DNA from: Ceratobasidium sp. AG-K
Lineage: Eukaryota > Basidiomycota > Agaricomycetes > Cantharellales > Ceratobasidiaceae
Direction of reading: 5' to 3'
Length of the DNA: 64,000 nt
Assembly (NCBI GenBank): GCA_037039685.1
Contig: JAWNGF010000012.1
Location: 620,001 to 684,000, forward strand
The notes under the pieces are model-generated. The model was given only the letters and a program-made list of their open reading frames with translations, searched no databases and had not been told where the DNA came from. A program made the translations under genes and the position numbers. Shown in pieces: positions 22,740 through 33,341 of this stretch (its first letter is position 1; the number at the start of each line of letters is the position of its first letter).

Positions 22740-24740
22740 ATGTCTATTCAAGAAGATGTAGGGTCACAACCCTCATCCACTATATCAACAAGAAGAGGAC
22801 CCAGTCGGGCAGCAAGGCCCACAGGATCACTAAACGAGCATGATATTGCACAGACTCAAGCGGGAGGTCCTGCCCGATCACGCCCCCAAAGTCAAACATC
22901 AATGCTGGGAGCTTTTGGCATTCCTGACATGACAACAGTACAGGAGGAAGAACCTACTATCACAAATAGAGAACCAGGAGATCTCACGAATGACCCTACC
23001 CCAGCTGTAATTCGTATTCCAACTGTAACTCCAGGGCCATCACGTCCCTTGTGGCCGTTAGGGACTAGAAGACAGTTCTTTTCTCCCCAACCCAAAGCTC
23101 ATGGAGGCGTATCGCTTATTCCCATTAGACCTCCTCCTACACCTCACATTCCCAATGTCCCTACAGTTCCCCAAATTGGAGGAACCATCACCAACACAGG
23201 ACCAATTCCAGTGGCTTCCCAGCCAGTCACACCAGCAAATCCAGCACCACCATATATCCCACAGGGTTACTCCGAGCAACCAGCCCCGGTACAACAGAAC
23301 GCCGGCGATCCAGGAAGTTCAAGTTCAAGTTCCAGCTCTAGCAGCAGGGCCGTAATCAGCAATTTAGATAACCTAGACGACCTTCTTGAAGGAAGACACA
23401 ATGCTACCCTTAGGGTTATAGACGGAATGAGAGTCACTATAGATCGAAGGCTTAGTGGCCTAGAACAAGCGACACAGGTTCTAGCAAACAACCAGCAAAT
23501 CTTTAACGACTCCATCAACACCCTACAAGGAACCTTGACGGACATTCTAAACTCGGCAAGAAATGGCGAACATAACTCCTTTCTAGTCGGTCAAGACGTA
23601 ACCCGCCTTCGAAATGAAGTTACCAACACTCAAGGACTAGTGAACAATGTACGCGAAGAACTCAACATTACCAGACAAGGGCAACTCGAGTGGAACGAGG
23701 CAGTAACACAAGGATTAGAAACCTTACGACAGGAAGGAACCTCCTTTACCACCAAAATCACGGAAGTTCAGGAAACTATCAACAACATGCGAGAAGAAAT
23801 GGACGAAGTGTCCCTCCACGGGATCCCCTCCAGGCAATCAAATTCTCCACCACATCCAGACGCGGAATCTACCAGAATTGACGACTTAGAATTAAGAATC
23901 CAACGACTGACTGAGAACCCAAACATGGGTAGCGGACCATGTCGTCCCAAGGTGACTCGCCCAGAAGCCTTTGACAGAAAGAAAGGAGAAGGTGCCGAAA
24001 TGTTCATCACACAAATGGAGAGCTACTTTGTACGTCTAGGCGATCAATACACTTCCGACAAAGAAAGGATCCGCGAAGCCCTAGCAAATTTCAAGTCTGA
24101 GAACAAAGCTGCCACCCACTGGGCACAAGTACTCTTACGATTGCTTAACCAAGGAGGAAACAACCGAAATCTGGTCTCATGGGAGAGTTTCAAAGGACAG
24201 TTCATGGAACAGTTCAGCGACCCTAACAAGAAAGCTAAAGCCAAATTGGACATCCGAAAATGCAAACAGACCAACTCGGTAGCAAACTATGCTTCGGAAT
24301 TCCGATACCTTCTGGTAGACGTAAATTGGGGACAGGAAGCCCTGATCAACCAATTCAAGGAAGGGTTGAAGTCTGAGGTCAAAACCGAACTAGCTCGTTT
24401 TGAACTAACCCTGATCAATGAAGATGGGACAGAACGAGAACTTTCTCTTGACCAGTGGATCTCAATCGCAATCTCTATTGACCAGAAACTGCAACAAATC
24501 AAGACCTCTACTGGGAGGAAAGCAGCCCAACCAACTGCTAGCGGACAATCCTCTACAAAACGACTGCCTGACAAAGTATACAAAGCAAGGATAGCAAGCA
24601 ACCGCTGCTTGAAATGCGGGCAGGAAGGGCACCGTTCATTCAAATGCCCGTCCAAAGAATGGATAACAACGGAACCTAGCGTTAAAGGAAGGGAGGCAAC
24701 AATTATGGAAGACTCGGGAAAAGAAGGGGTCTCCCTCTAA
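22740..24740 (+). CDS. gag: Gag of chromovirus 1 (666 aa)
   Basis: Structural protein forming the virus-like particle. The Pro/Ser-rich N-terminal third is followed by a long coiled-coil region (about residues 200-360). The retrotrans-gag fold lies at about residues 400-560 (AEMFITQMESYF, then WESFKGQFMEQFSD). A CCHC zinc knuckle (C-x2-C-x4-H-x4-C, RCLKCGQEGHRSFKC) follows near residue 620. ATG 22740 is the first in the leader. The frame is intact. Pol lies in the -1 frame, and a GGGAAAA heptamer at 24716-24722 fits a slippery site. Confidence 0.92.
   Translation: MSIQEDVGSQPSSTISTRRGPSRAARPTGSLNEHDIAQTQAGGPARSRPQSQTSMLGAFGIPDMTTVQEEEPTITNREPGDLTNDPTPAVIRIPTVTPGPSRPLWPLGTRRQFFSPQPKAHGGVSLIPIRPPPTPHIPNVPTVPQIGGTITNTGPIPVASQPVTPANPAPPYIPQGYSEQPAPVQQNAGDPGSSSSSSSSSSRAVISNLDNLDDLLEGRHNATLRVIDGMRVTIDRRLSGLEQATQVLANNQQIFNDSINTLQGTLTDILNSARNGEHNSFLVGQDVTRLRNEVTNTQGLVNNVREELNITRQGQLEWNEAVTQGLETLRQEGTSFTTKITEVQETINNMREEMDEVSLHGIPSRQSNSPPHPDAESTRIDDLELRIQRLTENPNMGSGPCRPKVTRPEAFDRKKGEGAEMFITQMESYFVRLGDQYTSDKERIREALANFKSENKAATHWAQVLLRLLNQGGNNRNLVSWESFKGQFMEQFSDPNKKAKAKLDIRKCKQTNSVANYASEFRYLLVDVNWGQEALINQFKEGLKSEVKTELARFELTLINEDGTERELSLDQWISIAISIDQKLQQIKTSTGRKAAQPTASGQSSTKRLPDKVYKARIASNRCLKCGQEGHRSFKCPSKEWITTEPSVKGREATIMEDSGKEGVSL
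24716..24722 (+). promoter_or_regulatory. Putative -1 frameshift (slippery) site
   Basis: GGGAAAA read in the gag frame as G-GGA-AAA has the X-XXY-YYZ form. After a -1 slip the frame is open straight into pol, with no stop before the pol reading frame. It lies about 18 nt before the gag stop. No downstream structure was evaluated. Confidence 0.5.
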
Positions 24741-24742
24741 CT

Positions 24743-27700
24743 GTGTGTGGAGAGACCAAAAAACCAGCAACGGAAACAATGTACTTTAGAGCAACAAATG
24801 AGTCAACCATTGTTTATGCAAACGTTGCCGGAATCACAGAACTCACCCCAACCCTCATCGATTCTGGAGCATCAAGGAACTTCTTGGACATCTCTTGGGC
24901 TCGATCCAACAATATTCCACTCATGGAACTTCACACTCCAAGAAAAGTGATCGGTATCCAAGGGAAGGAACTCTCTCACCAAATACGTTTCAAAGCTAAG
25001 CTGGAACTAGACGTGGAGGGAAGAACCTTCAAACAAGTCTTCTTTGCCATGCCTACTGGGGAAACTAAACTTATCCTGGGACTGGAATGGTTAGAAGAAG
25101 CAAACCCAGTCATTGATTGGAAAACAAAGCACATATCATGGCGGTCAGAACCTATCCAAGCAAGAACGGCCTCAATAGACGACCTACCCAAAGAATTCAA
25201 GGAATTTGCTGATGTCTTCAGTGAAGAGAAATTTAAAAGAATCCCGGATCATTGTCCATACGACTGCGCCATCGACTTCAAGGAAGGAGCTGAACTTCCG
25301 AAACCAGCCAGACCTATCCCACTATCTCCAGCAGAATCAATCGCACTAAGAGAATACCTGGATGAGGAAATCGCAGTGGGAAAGATCCGACCAAGCAAAT
25401 CACCCATTGCATCACCTTGCTTTTTTGTCAAAAAACCGATTGATCAAAAGAATCCAGGGGCAGTTTGCCAACTACGACTTGTCCAAGACCTCAGAGGAGT
25501 AAATGCCATTGCAAAGGACGACAGATTCCCAATGCCCCAAATGGAAGACCTCCTGGATAAAATCAAGGACGCAAAAATTTTCTCCAAGATCAATCTACGC
25601 ATGGGTTTCAACAATATCAGGATCAGAGAAGGCGACGAATGGAAGACAGCTTTCAGAACAAAAGAAGGACTCTTCGAATACGTCGTCATGCCTTTTGGAC
25701 TAAAAAACGCACCTGCCATCTTCCAAAGATATATGAACCACATTTTCCATGACCTCATCGACGTTTGTGTCATAGTTTACATTGACGACATCCTAGTATT
25801 CTCTAAGGACAGAAGCCAACATATCGTGGATGTCAGAAGAGTACTAAAGATCTTACTGGAGGAAAATCTTTTCGCAAAGCTTCAAAAATGCGAATTCTTT
25901 GTCACCAAATTAACATATACTGGACTTGGAATCAGCGATTTGGGCATCTCAATGGAGGAAGAAAAGGTCAAGGCAATAAAGGAGTGGAAGGAACCAAGAA
26001 CAGTCAAGCAGGTCCAAGCATTTCTAGGATTTGCGAATTTCTACCAAAGATTCGTACCAAATTTCAGCTGATTAGCAAAACCACTGACGACCTTGACAAG
26101 AAAGGAGAACAAATGGGAATGGGGAAATGATCAGCAGGAAGCATTTGAAGCCCTAAAAACAGAAATCAGCAAGGAACCCACTCTACGCCATCCGAACCCT
26201 GACAAACCCTTCTTCTTGGAAACAGACGCAAGTGGAGTAGCAATGGGGGCAATCCTGTCGCAAAGGCAAGATGATGGCTACCTACACCCTATTGCTTTTC
26301 TTTCAAAATCGTTCAACGAGGCTCAACTCAACTACGACGTCCACGATAAAGAACTTATGGCAATTATAGAATCTTTAGCACATTGGAGGCTATACCTCAA
26401 AGGAACAAAGGACCCTATCACCATCTACACCAATCATAGGAACCTACAGTTCTGGAAGGAAGCAAGAACTTTCAACCGTCGACACGCAAGATGGCACCAA
26501 TTGCTTGCTTCCTATAACTTTGACATCATATACCGCCCTGGAATCCTGTCATCTAAGCCGGACCTATTGTCTAGACGATCAGACCATGAAGACACCCCCA
26601 CGCCTGAACAAATTATGATAGCTGTCGAAAGATTCAAGGGATTTATGGGACAAGTAGACACAGACATCATAGAAACTATCAAGGAAGCACAAGAAACAGA
26701 CAAAGGGTTGGCGCAAATCAAAAAAATCTGCAAATCAAGGGAAACACTACCAAAAACCCTACAACACAGTGCAAAAGATTATGATTTCAAGGAGGGACTA
26801 TTATGGTTCAAAGGAAGGATTTACGTGCCAGAAGACAAGGAATCCAGGCTGGCCATCATGCGAGTTCACCACAACTCAAAAATCGCGGGTCACCAAGGAC
26901 AAGCTAGAACTTTGGAACTAATATCAAGAAGATACTTCTGGCTGGGAATGAAGCAAAGCGTAAACAGATACGTGGAATCCTGTGAAACTTGCCAACAGAC
27001 AAAGGGGTCAAAGTCGGTAGTTCCAATCAAGCCTCTAGAGATTCCAAAAGGACCATGGGAAGACATAGCATTTGACTTCGTAGTAAAATTACCAAAATCG
27101 AAAGGAGCAGATAGCATCTTAGTAGTGGTGGATCGATTCTCAAGAATGGTGCATTTCATACCCTGCAAAGAATCTCACACGGCAAGCGACCTTGCAAACC
27201 TTTTCGTCACAAATGTTTGGAAACTACACGGCTTTCCAAAAAGCACGATCTCTGACCGAGGGACTACTTTCAACTCCAAACTCATGAAAGCCATTTATGA
27301 GAGAATTGGAACTAGCCCAGGTTTCAGCACTGCCTACCACCCCCAAACTGATGGAATAACGGAGAGAATCAATCAATGGATGGAAGGCTGGCTGCGATCA
27401 TTTGTCAACTACCAACAGGATGACTGGGCAGACTTGTTGCCTATTGTGGAGTTCAGCTATAATCTACAGAAGCACCGCGTAACAGGTAGTTCCCCTTTCG
27501 AAATTGTCTACGGCAGGGAACCACTGTGGAATATCTCGGCAGAAGATTCAGAAGTTCTGGAAGCAAACAGCATCACGGAAAAATGGCGCAAAATCCACGA
27601 CGAAGCTATTGCGTCAATGGAAGGCCAAAGGCTCCCAGAAGAAGAACCAAGAAACGAATACAAGGAAGGAGATCTTGTATGGCTTTTGGGAAGGAACATT

Positions 27701-28435
27701 CAAACAAAAAGACCATCAAAAAAGCTGGATAACAAGAAACACGGGCCGTTTGTTGTGAAGCGAAGGATAGGGTCACACGCTTATGAGCTGACTTTACCAG
27801 CAACAATGAGGGTGCACCCTGTTTTCCACATTGACTTGCTCAGTCCTTACAAAGAAGACACAGAATTCAGCCAAAACCAACCCCGACCACCGCCGATCAT
27901 AACAGAAGAAGGAGAAGAAGAATATGAAGTAGAGAAGATTTTGGACTGGATAGAGACAAAGGACGGTCTTTTTTACAGGGCCAGATGGAAGGGTTACGGA
28001 AGTGAAGAAGACACTGAACAAAGAGCGGAAGATTTTGGTCACCTTACAAAGATCATCAAGGACCTTCTACGCCGACACCCCGAAGCTCCCACGCCATCTA
28101 ACTACGTCCCAGGAAAGATAAAAGGCAGAGGGGGCGCAGTTGATAGTGACATCTGCAAAACTTGCAACTACTCCAGAACACACTCTCAACTCTACTCTCT
28201 AAATCTTTTTTGCTCTCCACCATGCCTGCCGTCTCCCGTACCACCATCGCCAACAACCTCACCCGTGTCCTCAAAGGACCTGCCTTTGCCACGGCAAGGA
28301 TCCTTGACTCCGGAGCCGCCCTCTACGTCTTCAAGAGGTCGCAACAGGGCTCGGGAAGAATGCACTTCAGAGCCTCGGACGACATCCTCCACTCGGACCT
28401 GGGGTAATTCCAGTGGGTCGGAAAGAAATGGCTGA
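24743..28435 (+). pseudogene. pol: Pol of chromovirus 1 (one in-frame stop)
   Basis: Protease with LIDSGAS (about 24857), reverse transcriptase with MPFGLKNAPAIFQ and YIDD (about 25690-25800), RNase H with ETDASG (about 26218), and integrase. The integrase has an HHCC zinc finger (HH...C-x2-C, about 26870-27000) and the D-D-E residues (about 27070, 27256 and 27363). A C-terminal chromodomain with YRARWKGYG lies at about 27910-28050. A single TGA at 26069-26071 stands where Arg is expected, and the frame continues on both sides. The C-terminus runs about 100 residues past the chromodomain and overlaps the third frame. Confidence 0.9.
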
Positions 28436-28986
28436 CACGGATGCAGCTCCTGCGGAAGGACATATTCGTCTGCCGGGGGTGCGCCGCATTCCAGGTCTCG
28501 GAGGTCGTCCTCCTCTCAACCCACATGCTCGGAGTGGTTGAATGGGGACAAGAAGGAGCGTACTCGAGCGAGTGGGTACCAGGTTACGACGGAAGGCAGC
28601 CAACGCTCCGACCTAGATGGAACGATGCCTGGGACGCCAACTACGAGAGGGACCTGAGCGACTGGAAGATGGAAAGGGGAAGGTACCAGAAAGAGAAGTT
28701 TGAGTGGGCGCCAAACTGGTGGAAGTGGGAGGAGGCGGATGTGTCGGCATGGAAGGAGGCGGAACCTGATGTGCGACAATGGGATGAGGAGTTTGTGGAG
28801 ACCCAGAAGAGGGTCTTGGACTGGTCCAAGGCAGACTGGACGAAGGAAGAGACTTGGGAGGAATGGGAGAAGTTCTCGGACGAACTGGGAAATACTGTGT
28901 TCAATCCCATCGACCCAACCTTGGAGGAAGATGAAGGGCTTGAGGAGTATATGCTGAGGAAAGGGAAGGACTGCACGGTGCAGTAA
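28222..28986 (+). pseudogene. Third reading frame of chromovirus 1 (about 255 codons, one stop)
   Basis: ATG 28222 follows a pyrimidine-rich leader that looks like a normal fungal 5' untranslated region. The frame is different from pol and overlaps its last 70 codons. It runs to the TAA at 28984-28986 with one TAA at 28405-28407, one C-to-T change from CAA. The C-terminal 130 residues are very rich in Trp, Glu, Asp and Lys, with about 15 Trp. No family is recognised. It may be a captured host gene or an accessory retroelement protein. The LTR begins 41 nt after its stop. Confidence 0.55.
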
Positions 28987-29027
28987 GTCCGTTCAGGTCC
29001 CCCAAACGGACTCTTAGGGGGGAGTAA

Positions 29028-29477
29028 TGTCGTGAGCCAGCTCACTCCATCGGACTCGCCTGTCGCCGCGCCCGCCTGTCTTCCCTCTTGTTGTCCCGTT
29101 TCTGTTTGCCGCGTTGCCACCTTCTTGTGGTTTTGTGTTACACTGTGTAACGCGGCTGTGCTTTGTACAAGTCATGTCTGTTCATACAGCATGACTCACA
29201 TGGACACTCCTGACTGGCTGTTATGTATGACTTGTGTGGCTGCGCCTTGTATGACTCGGCCACTTTCTGAATATATATAGATGACCAACAAGCCTGGTAA
29301 ACCCAGCTTGTTTTGTCTTGTCAAAACATCCCCTTTGAGTGACACTTTGAACCACCCCTACCCTCAAGAGCCTACAGACGCTTAAGTGTGTTGCGGTTCA
29401 AGAGGTCACTTAGGTCTTAGTGCCGTCCACTCTCTGTCGCGGCTTGTCTCATAGCCACCAAGAAGGAGCTTACGACA
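29028..29477 (+). repeat. 3' LTR of chromovirus 1
   Basis: 450 bp, preceded by the polypurine tract and followed by the second target-site copy. Confidence 0.9.
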
Positions 29478-30172
29478 CAACCCTTCACCTCAGCTGCAAA
29501 CGCTGTGACATGCTCTCCGTCGGTATCTTCCTGCACCGTTGTATCGAATCCACGGCGTTCTGCATCAAGGTGATCAAAGCGCCACAAGAACTGGCAAAGG
29601 GGACCAGGTTCCTTGCGGCAGTCAAAAGCTGCAGAAACGACTGGACCAGCACGGTCCCATCAAATAAATCGCATGGAAGTACCCGACATTGTTAATGAGA
29701 ATGCAAACCGGCAATGTTGCTTGGCAAGAAGTTCAGTTGCATAGTAGATGTTCTGACCAAGGCTCCGACACCTTCTTTGGGCATCAGAAGGCAGGTCGCG
29801 GGCAGGGGTGCTAAAGTCAAAGGCAATGAACTCATTGCTATTGTCCCGGAAACAGTCCTTGGATTGGGTCTTGGTGACTCTGACAAAAAGCTCCATTACT
29901 CCAAAGTTGGCAAAGGTGTCCCATGAACCTGCCTGTTGTGTATATTGAGCTTCTCACCCATTGGGATATAAAATAATGTCAGGTTTAGAAAAACCAGCTT
30001 TGTTGCTCTGCTCAGCAGCCTTGCGGCAGGGGACAAACTTGAACTTGTTGGCCAATTTGTTCAGGGCAGTAATCTAAATGGACAGGTCAGTAATGAACTA
30101 GATGTCAATCTTGGACCCTCATTACCATTGGTTTGTAGAGATTGCTCTCTGTTACGGGTTTGGTGGGAATAT
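29478..30172 (-). pseudogene. FunK1-type protein kinase, 5' part (split by a retrotransposon and a solo LTR)
   Basis: Continuation of the gene at 20856-22260. From the high coordinate: an ESNLYKPM exon, an intron ending near 30073, an ITALNKLANKFKFVPC exon, an intron at about 29933-29961, and a WDTFANFGVMELFVRVTK exon that runs through GQNIYYATELLAKQH and SGTSMRFI. A TGA at 29660-29662 stands where the family has Arg. Coding continues through WDRAGPVVSAAFD up to the LTR border at 29478. A few more codons lie beyond the solo LTR (from 30634). The start of the gene is not identified. Confidence 0.8.
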
Positions 30173-30628
30173 TGTCGTAAGCTACTTCTTGGTGGGTGTG
30201 AGACAAGCTGCAAGGGAGAATGGACGGCACTAAGACCTAAGTGACCTCTTGAACTGCAACACACTTAAGTGTCTGTAGGCTCTAAAGGGTAGGGGTGGTT
30301 CTAAGTGTCACTCAAAGGGGATGTTTCATGAGACAAAACAAGCTGGGGTTACCAGGCTTGTTGGTCCTCTATATATATTCAAAAAGGCAGCCAAGTCATA
30401 CAGAACGCAGCCACATGAGTCAAAGCAGTCAACCAGTCAGGAGTGTCCATGTGAGTCATGCTGTATGAACAGACATGACTTGTACAATAGCACAGCTGCG
30501 TTACACAATGTAACAGAACAACCACAAGAATGTGGCAACACAGCACAGGGAACAGAAAGACAATACAAGACAAGTTACAGACAGGGGAGGCAACAGACAA
30601 GTCCAATGGAGGGAGCTGGCTCATGACA
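30173..30628 (-). repeat. Solo LTR, relative of chromovirus 1, with perfect TSD
   Basis: 456 bp in inverse orientation. It begins TGTCGTAAGC and ends CTCATGACA in plus-strand reading, and its whole length resembles the 22261 LTR but is clearly diverged. It is flanked by AATAT on both sides (30168-30172 and 30629-30633). It interrupts the 5' part of the same FunK1 gene. Confidence 0.92.
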
Positions 30629-30633
30629 AATAT

Positions 30634-31190
30634 CCTGGAACAATCCTGCAGGGGAAGGCATTCAGCCAAGAAGCTTGGCGTTCAGGGGTAGAAACGCCTG
30701 GAGCCATTGCTCTACTGGCATGGGGCCCAGACCCTATCTTGTAAATTCAAGGGCCAATTGATTGTATGTCTCTTTGACCTTGAGGCTTCCAGTGGTACAT
30801 CCCCCAGAACAATTTTTGGTCTTGGAATATGGTGTGTGCTTATCCATCAAACCCGGAGTTGTTGTTGGGGTAACTATGGTTCCTACGGGCCAAAGGAGAG
30901 ACAAGGTAGAGTGGATTACAATGCTGTATATCAAGCAGAGGAAGCCAGTTGTGGTGGAATATAAGCTGGCTTTGTAGTCAATTTACGGATGGTTTTGGGA
31001 CAACTCATGTGACATTGTCCCATGTATCCCTCAGCAGGGAACCCTTTCAAGTCACAACATGTCAACAAACAATATGGAGATGGCACCTAGTATCTGTGAT
31101 GTGTTCAAAGTTAACGCAGTTGTTACATTTTGTGAAATTTATGGCCTGGTGCTTGTTAAGGAGAACATCCAAGCCTTTGGCTCATCTGAA
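30634..31190. other. Upstream remainder of the split kinase gene and unassigned sequence
   Basis: On the minus strand a GATTGTTCCAG exon start (acceptor near 30655) joins the TSD and continues the kinase frame. No further exon can be assigned up to 31190. Confidence 0.4.
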
Positions 31191-32289
31191 AACCTGTAAA
31201 TACCTAGACAGGGATATATATCACTAGCTAGCATATATAGGTCCCCTAGCTGAAATGGAAAGGTCCTGTGTTTATAGCAGTATGTAGCACCAACTGCAGT
31301 GAGCTGAGTGTATCTGGTGTCACATACCCCCAGCTAGCATGCTATAATGACTATGTTGTGCTAGATTGCTGCTAGCTAGTGCTATATGATGCTAGCTGGT
31401 GCTAGGTACTGCTCTGGTCTGGGGGGGACAAATATGGTAATGGACAGAACAATTTTGGACATGACTAAGCACTGACTAATCAATGGCTGTGTCAATTTGC
31501 CAAATGAAATATTTTTCAAATGCTTAGTCACATTGGCAATTTTGATCATACTTTTGAACCAGCCATGGGTTCTCTGTCCCCTGTGCACCAATGTGGCTAA
31601 ATGCTACAAAATACCCCCAGGTGAATCAAAGGGGTGATGCAGGGGGTGGGAAACAGGGGTAATTGAGCAGTCCAAGGGAGTCAAAGGGACTTCATCTCAA
31701 AGTCATGTGCAGCACTCTCAGATTGGCTAAATCATTTTCCAGTTGAGGAATTTCCAATTATGCTAAATTTGGTCAACAGGTGCTCCTGATCTTTTTGATT
31801 ACAGATCAACCACTCAAACCTTATTTGGACCAGAAATGATTGCAAAAAGGCGAAATACTTTCCCACAGCCGAGTTTTTTTGATGAAACATTACCTAATAT
31901 GGACTAATTTGATGCAACAATCAATTAGAATCCAGATTGATGTGCTTGATGTTCAACACCATTTCCCCTTGCAGACTTGCACAGCCACTGCTTAGTCAGT
32001 GCTTAGTCATGTCCAAAATTGTTCTGTCCATTACCATATTTGTCCCCCCAGACTGGAGCAGTACCTAGCACCAGTTAGCACCAGCTAGCATCATATAGCA
32101 ATAGCTAGCAGCAATCTAGCACAACATAGCCATTGTAGCATGCTAGCTGGGGGTATGTGACACCAGATACACTCAGCTCACCACACTTGGTGCTACATAC
32201 TGCAATAAACACAGGACCTTTCCATTTCAGCTAGGGGACCTATATATGCTAGCTAGTGATATATATCCCTGTCTAGGTATTTACAGGTT
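31191..32289. mobile_element. Non-autonomous element with ~280-300 bp terminal inverted repeats
   Basis: The left arm (from AACCTGTAAATACCTAGACAGGG at 31191 to about 31490) reappears inverted at about 31980-32289. The arms share the GGGGGTATGTGACACCAG, AACACAGGACCTTTCCATTTCAG and GGACAGAACAATTTTGGACATGAC stretches. They are full of TAGC/GCTAGC/TAGCAC words. The ~500-bp centre has no reading frame. Size and long arms fit a Mutator-like or foldback element. No target duplication was recognised. Confidence 0.75.
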
Positions 32290-32434
32290 CCCAGAAGCTA
32301 TCCCCAAACAATATGGGGATATTGCAACAATCCCAATGTGCACAAAATAATGTTCTGGAGAATAAATATGTTTTATTGGGACTAACTGTTTGTATAGTAT
32401 GAATTAAATCCAAAGTGGTGCACCTTGGCAACCC

Positions 32435-32690
32435 TCACTGTTGGTAGAGTGAGAAAGGAGTACTAAACCACTCCTCATTGTTTTTCAATACAAAATCCGT
32501 GCGCTGATCCATTAGCTCCAGTCTGCACTCTTCCTCTTCTTGACATGTCATCACACCCTCTGCCAGCAAATCAGAGTTGATATGGTCAAGGATCCCAGGT
32601 GAAAGTTTGTTGAATGCCATCTTGAGTATAGGATTTGATATGATTTCCCCTGTGCGCCATTCTTTTTGTTGCGTGGTACAGTCTTGGTTG
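32435..32690 (-). pseudogene. DUF4246 C-terminal fragment
   Basis: The minus strand reads a QQKEWRTGE piece, then a SPGILDHINSDLLAEGV segment and an EEEECRLELMDQRTDFVLKNNEEWF end, closing at 32435. It is strongly diverged from the intact copies and lacks all other exons. It lies between the inverted-repeat element and the LTR of chromovirus 2. Confidence 0.8.
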
Positions 32691-32917
32691 ATGGTTGGTT
32701 GGACTTAGAGATGAGGGCTTTGGCATTTTTATCCAGTATTTCAGGCTCTAAAAGTTTAGGCTCACTTCTGTGGATGTTTCTGTGTGAGATATCTGGCTAA
32801 GCCAAGCATGATCAAAGTCAAGCGTAAGTTCAGGAAATCCAAAAATGCATCATGTGAGTGGTTCTCACATATCTTTGTTCCAACTTGTGTCCTTAGCACT
32901 TCACTAAACTTGGGCAA

Positions 32918-33331
32918 TGTCCTGACTTGGGTCAATTAGGTATATAAAAGGTTAAGGGGTTTGACTTAGACAAGTCTTAGAACCCAAGGAGTAGTGATAG
33001 TAAGAGGATTTGATTGAGCAAGTCCTAGTGGAGAGGAGGTCAAGCCTTGTCGTTAACCGGCTTGACCTCTGGGTTTATATACATGAGGGATCAAAGCCAC
33101 GTCATCATCTATCAGTGTGGGAAAGCCAAGTACAACCAACGATAAGCAAGATAAGAGATATGACTTGACATTCTGGAAGTTCCGGAAGCATCACCAATAT
33201 CAAATGAAAAGACAAATACATCACCTGATACAAGTTAAGCGCCAGAGGACATTTGTACCAAAAAAGGAAAGTGTTCGGAAAAAAAGATATAAAATCAGAA
33301 TAAAATGTCTGAGCTTAGTCAGCTCATGACA
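32918..33331 (-). repeat. 3' LTR of chromovirus 2
   Basis: 414 bp; the polypurine tract lies just inside it (plus-strand TTACCCCCTCC at 33332). Confidence 0.9.
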
Positions 33332-33341
33332 TTACCCCCTC

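Larger units (their letters stand above)
22261..29477 (+). mobile_element. Ty3/Gypsy chromovirus 1 (7.2 kb, complete)
   Basis: Two 450-bp LTRs (22261-22710 and 29028-29477) start TGTCGTG and end TTACGACA. They enclose gag, pol with protease-RT-RNase H-integrase-chromodomain, and a third reading frame. The flanks are CGACC on the left and CAACC on the right, a 5-bp target duplication with one C:G to T:A difference. The purine-rich AGGGGGGAG just before the 3' LTR fits the polypurine tract. One nonsense codon interrupts pol and one interrupts the third frame. The element sits in the sense-opposite direction inside a FunK1 kinase gene. Confidence 0.95.
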
